In this document: positions 4,068 through 6,293 of the stretch, piece after piece
Layout of the letters: each line of letters begins with the position of its first letter
How positions within the stretch are numbered: the first letter of the stretch is position 1
Assembly: GCA_019412865.1 (NCBI GenBank)
Contig: DXOJ01000682.1
Location: 1-6,293 of the forward strand
DNA: 6,293 nucleotides
Source of the DNA: Bacteroides sp.
GTDB taxonomy: Bacteria > Bacteroidota > Bacteroidia > Bacteroidales > Bacteroidaceae
Reading direction: 5' to 3'
Position numbers and translations under genes: made by a program
The notes under the pieces: generated by a model
Databases searched by the model: none
The model's input: the letters and a program-made list of their open reading frames with translations, nothing else
Told to the model about the DNA's origin: nothing

Positions 4068-5984
4068 ATGGCTAAGAAATCAAGCATGCCGGACTTTACC
4101 TTCGCTCTCGGTGCCGACCTTCGAGAAGCGGCCGCTAAGATGCGTAAAATGAGCCAGCCGCCGAAGCATCAATCTGCCCAGCAACCTGATGAGGCCGTAG
4201 ATGCCATGTCCGAAGATGCAGAAGTTACGGTTGAATCCTCAGCAGTAGAGCCCCCCATTGCTAAAGAAGAGACCTTAGCGCCAGAGCCAGGTTCTGATGC
4301 AACCATTGGCGTTGACGTTTCTCCAACAGATTTACCATATTGTGAAGAGTCGACCGTCACAATCGAACAATCCGAAGATATTGTTGCACCTGTAGACTCT
4401 ACTTGTTCTGTAACCGATGGCTTACAGCCTCTTCAAGAGGCCATATCCGAGTCCTCTCAAACGGCTGAACAGAAAGTAGTAGACACTCCTGAGATACCTG
4501 CAGAATCCCCTGAAAGGGAACATATGGAGAGAACTCCTCAGGTAGACCTTTCTACTCTACTTACTGGTGGAGAGAAAACAGAACCTTCTCAAGGTCCTTC
4601 TTCTGAATCGCGTTCGGCAGAGGCTCCAAACGCTGTTTGTGCACCAGAGGCAGGTTCTGCACACACACTCTCAGGTATTCAGGATGAACCTTCTGATATC
4701 CCCGTACAGGCAGCTCAAGCCGGTCTGGATTACGATAAAAAACCGTCAATGACAGCTGATGATAGTTATATACAGGAATTAACAGAAATAGACAGCAAAA
4801 AGCAGTCATTCACCGCTATTCCTCCAAAAACAATCCATATAGACACAAACTGTCACCAACAGTCCCCGATGCTTGACGACAGAACGGCAGCTGTCAATGA
4901 CAGTCCTGTACAAAAACATAGTTACAAAGCCACTCCCCCCAATTCTGATGAAGTAAAAAAGTCACCGAATGTAGCCAACCGCTCAATATATTCTCAGCTA
5001 TCTTATAGCCAGTCACAAACAGTCACTGACTATCAAACTTATTCAAATGCAATAACGGTGTCCCCTTGTTCTAGCGAAGAGACTCTTCTTCCAAGAGATT
5101 CTTTTCAATCTAGGACTGTTACCCCTCCAAGATCCACCGTCGCACACTCTCCGTTGCAAGATGATGGCTTCAAATTGTCACAAGCCGTCACTATAGTGGC
5201 GAATGACCATAAACAACCTACTGACTCTAGAAAAGTTCAACAAGAACAGGATATAACGGTACAACGTGGCATCTCGCCGTCTATCATTGCGGCCACCCTT
5301 CAAGACGCCCATCTTGGCGGAGCCCGCCAGATACTTTTAGATGCACTCACTGCACTGAGGCAACAATCCCCCCAGGTCGTCGTTAACCTAAAACGTCTTG
5401 CTCCGGCTATCGGGCTTTCCTACGGCACCGTCCGTAACACCATCAGCCGCCTTGTACGTGAGGGCGTCATCTGTACTACGCAAGTTCGCACGGGGGATGC
5501 TCATGGTGTGTGTGTTGAATTTATTGATGACAATCCATTACCGACAATGACTGCTTCTTCACGTACTAGACAGTCAACGCTCTATCAACAGCAGCCACAG
5601 ACTGTCATGAAAACTGAGATCCCCCCCTCTTTACCACTTGATGACACGTGTATATGGAATACGGATGGGGATCTTATCGCTATTTTGTGGCCCTTCGCAG
5701 CGAATGCCGGTTTCGGACCAGTCCATCTGGCACAACTGAAGCGTGCCTATCAGCTGCAGGGATGGGAACCGGAAAACGTATCGCGGTGTCTGCGTTATCT
5801 TGATTGGGAACTTGCCAATGGCGTCTCATCAGGGCCTGAACACGTCACCGCGTGGCTCCGCACCATGCAGCGGCAAGGGCACTATCCTCGTCCAGAAGGC
5901 TATGTAGACCCTGAAGTTCTGCGTCTTCGCCAACAAGCCGACGAGGAACGCGAACTCGCTGAAGCCCGTACCCGCTTCAAGTAA
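4068..5984 (+). CDS. HTH protein with long disordered linker; candidate ParA partner or replication protein
   Basis: A 638-residue protein; the ATG at 4068 has TAAGGA (4056-4061) six bases upstream. I do not recognise the family. Residues 1-29 are a basic, partly helical head (DLREAAAKMRKM). Residues 30-400 are low-complexity, rich in Ser, Thr, Pro, Glu and Gln, and look disordered. Residues 403-487 look like a winged helix; the HTH is LKRLAPAIGLSYGTVRNTIS (441-460), then RLVREGVI and a beta wing. A second gap (490-530) leads to a helical region (534-604) and a charged tail (608-638, EGYVDPEVLRLRQQADEERE) of a style I associate with replication proteins, unverified. The linker-coding DNA (about 4700-5260) is clearly AT-richer than the ends and holds three GTCA-N-TGAC dyads. 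Position after parA suggests a centromere-binding partner with the head contacting ParA; an initiator or organiser role with an internal origin is the main alternative. Confidence 0.72.
   Translation: MAKKSSMPDFTFALGADLREAAAKMRKMSQPPKHQSAQQPDEAVDAMSEDAEVTVESSAVEPPIAKEETLAPEPGSDATIGVDVSPTDLPYCEESTVTIEQSEDIVAPVDSTCSVTDGLQPLQEAISESSQTAEQKVVDTPEIPAESPEREHMERTPQVDLSTLLTGGEKTEPSQGPSSESRSAEAPNAVCAPEAGSAHTLSGIQDEPSDIPVQAAQAGLDYDKKPSMTADDSYIQELTEIDSKKQSFTAIPPKTIHIDTNCHQQSPMLDDRTAAVNDSPVQKHSYKATPPNSDEVKKSPNVANRSIYSQLSYSQSQTVTDYQTYSNAITVSPCSSEETLLPRDSFQSRTVTPPRSTVAHSPLQDDGFKLSQAVTIVANDHKQPTDSRKVQQEQDITVQRGISPSIIAATLQDAHLGGARQILLDALTALRQQSPQVVVNLKRLAPAIGLSYGTVRNTISRLVREGVICTTQVRTGDAHGVCVEFIDDNPLPTMTASSRTRQSTLYQQQPQTVMKTEIPPSLPLDDTCIWNTDGDLIAILWPFAANAGFGPVHLAQLKRAYQLQGWEPENVSRCLRYLDWELANGVSSGPEHVTAWLRTMQRQGHYPRPEGYVDPEVLRLRQQADEERELAEARTRFK
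4745..4761. repeat. GTCA-N-TGAC dyad, copy 2, fused to an ACAGCTNNTG repeat (inside CDS)
   Basis: GTCAATGAC (4745-4753) is a dyad and overlaps ACAGCTGATG (4752-4761), the repeat found three times at 6087-6126. It is read here as S-M-T-A-D, so the codon phase differs from the other dyads and the conservation is at DNA level. Confidence 0.6.
4891..4903. repeat. GTCA-N-TGAC dyad, copy 3 (inside CDS)
   Basis: CTGTCAATGACAG is a perfect 6+1+6 palindrome, the longest of the four. It is read as A-V-N-D-S in the linker. A further TGTCA word lies at 4851-4855. Confidence 0.62.
5010..5031. repeat. GTCA-N-TGAC dyad, copy 4, with a leading CAGTCA (inside CDS)
   Basis: AGTCACTGACT (5021-5031) is a perfect 5+1+5 palindrome and is preceded by CAGTCA (5010-5015), as in copy 1 at 499. 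It is read as Q-T-V-T-D. Nearby, CACTATAGTG (5189-5198) is a separate 10-bp palindrome of a different sequence. Confidence 0.6.
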
Positions 5985-6022
5985 CTCTTTTCCCCTTTCT
6001 TTTTCTTACCGGAAGCAACACG

Positions 6023-6067
6023 ATGTCCGTCATCTACGCAGGCATCCCATCCATGACTGTCCATTAG
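6023..6067 (+). other. 14-codon frame, possible leader peptide or truncated gene start
   Basis: ATG at 6023 with GGAAG (6011-6015) seven bases upstream encodes MSVIYAGIPSMTVH and stops at TAG 6065-6067. The ribosome-site spacing is good and the peptide looks like an ordinary protein N-terminus, so it may be what is left of a downstream gene after the repeat region was joined to it. No continuation of such a protein is evident in the bases that follow. Chance is a real alternative. Confidence 0.22.
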
Positions 6068-6086
6068 GGCATCACATTTTATCAAA

Positions 6087-6126
6087 ACAGCTAATGACAG
6101 CTACTGACTAATATGAACAGCTTCTG
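6087..6126 (+). repeat. Phased ACAGCTNNTG direct repeats
   Basis: ACAGCTAATG (6087), ACAGCTACTG (6097) and ACAGCTTCTG (6117) start 10 and 20 bases apart, so all lie on the same helix face; the slot at 6107 is degenerate. The same word occurs at 4752-4761, as ACAGCTAAGG at 990-999, and an inverted AAGCTGTT lies at 6165-6172. Short, phased and shared across the replicon, these behave like protein-binding iterons. Confidence 0.6.
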
Positions 6127-6184
6127 ATTGTTTGTTATAACACCTAAATTTCCAAAACCTGAACAAGCTGTTATGAGCAGTCAT

Positions 6185-6227
6185 CAACACTACCATCAAC
6201 AGACAGTGCCTGTTGATGGTAGTGTTG
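6185..6227. repeat. Long perfect hairpin, possible terminator
   Basis: An 18-bp perfect inverted repeat (6185-6202 with 6210-6227) closes a 7-base loop ACAGTGC. Only TTT and then mixed bases follow on the plus strand, so it is a weak fit to an intrinsic terminator for the HTH transcript, whose stop is 200 bases upstream. A cruciform or a recombination or processing site is possible. Confidence 0.7.
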
Positions 6228-6260
6228 TTTCTCATGAGGAGTCATTTACCTGAGGAATTT

Positions 6261-6293
6261 CCCCCCCAACCTCTCTCTCTCTCTCTCTCTCTC
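6261..6293. repeat. C7 homopolymer followed by (CT)11 tract at the window end
   Basis: Seven C's (6261-6267), then AAC, then CT repeated 11 times plus a C to the last base. The tract is cut by the window edge, so its full length is unknown. It may be a true microsatellite or a sequence-end artefact. Confidence 0.85.

Larger units (their letters stand above)
5985..6293. other. Right-hand non-coding region with repeats, hairpin and CT tract
   Basis: No gene of normal size begins or ends here after the HTH gene's stop. From left to right it holds a pyrimidine run directly after the stop (5985-6007), a 14-codon frame (6023-6067), 10-bp-phased direct repeats (6087-6126), a long hairpin (6185-6227), two TGAGGA words 16 bases apart (6235 and 6251) that look like ribosome sites without a following start, and a C7 plus CT tract at the end. 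A weak DnaA-like word, TTATCAAAA (7 of 9), is at 6079-6087. Confidence 0.5.

Noticed and set aside
4169..4809. Minus- and plus-strand frames inside the HTH gene
   Set aside because: They are shadows of the well-supported 638-codon frame and have no ribosome sites or motifs.

Overview
The window looks like a plasmid-type maintenance module from a sulfate-reducing deltaproteobacterium of the Desulfovibrio kind, or a close relative. The host guess rests on one fragment. The left edge carries the last 37 residues of a flavodoxin, and the EGLKIDG stretch followed by a terminal amphipathic helix resembles Desulfovibrio flavodoxins as I remember them. The flavodoxin transcript ends in a textbook terminator (209-246). 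Everything to its right is replication and partition machinery, so this is either a plasmid or an integrated plasmid-like element beside a flavodoxin gene.

Layout. 247-1284 is about 1 kb without a convincing large gene. It is AT-rich in places, dense in TGACA/TGTCA words, has a three-copy ACGGCA repeat, DnaA-box-like words and one small candidate ORF, so it is the best candidate for a replication origin. 1285-1309 is the terminator of a leftward gene (1317-2750) for a TrfA-like replication initiator with two predicted winged-helix regions. A 285-bp divergent intergenic region (2751-3035) separates it from a rightward parA ATPase (3036-3827). After a 240-bp gap holding GGTAA-type half sites comes a rightward 638-residue protein (4068-5984). 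Its helix-turn-helix region and a second folded region lie at the C-terminus, behind a long disordered linker. No canonical ParB follows parA, so this protein is the natural candidate for the DNA-binding partner, although a replication role is also possible. 5985-6293 holds no sizeable gene, but has 10-bp-phased repeats, an 18-bp-stem hairpin, and a C7 plus (CT)n tract at the very end.

The most interesting signal is a shared DNA word family. The dyad GTCA-N-TGAC occurs four times: once in the left non-coding region and three times inside the AT-rich linker-coding part of the 638-residue gene, where it is read in different frames. A related direct repeat, ACAGCTNNTG, occurs three times at 10- and 20-bp spacing right of that gene and once inside its linker, with a 9/10 match in the left region directly upstream of a small ORF's ribosome site. 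This suggests a replicon-specific binding-site network, used by the initiator, the HTH protein or both, with part of it embedded in coding DNA. That layout recalls phage lambda, whose origin iterons lie inside gene O. The sites are visible in the sequence; their function is inference.
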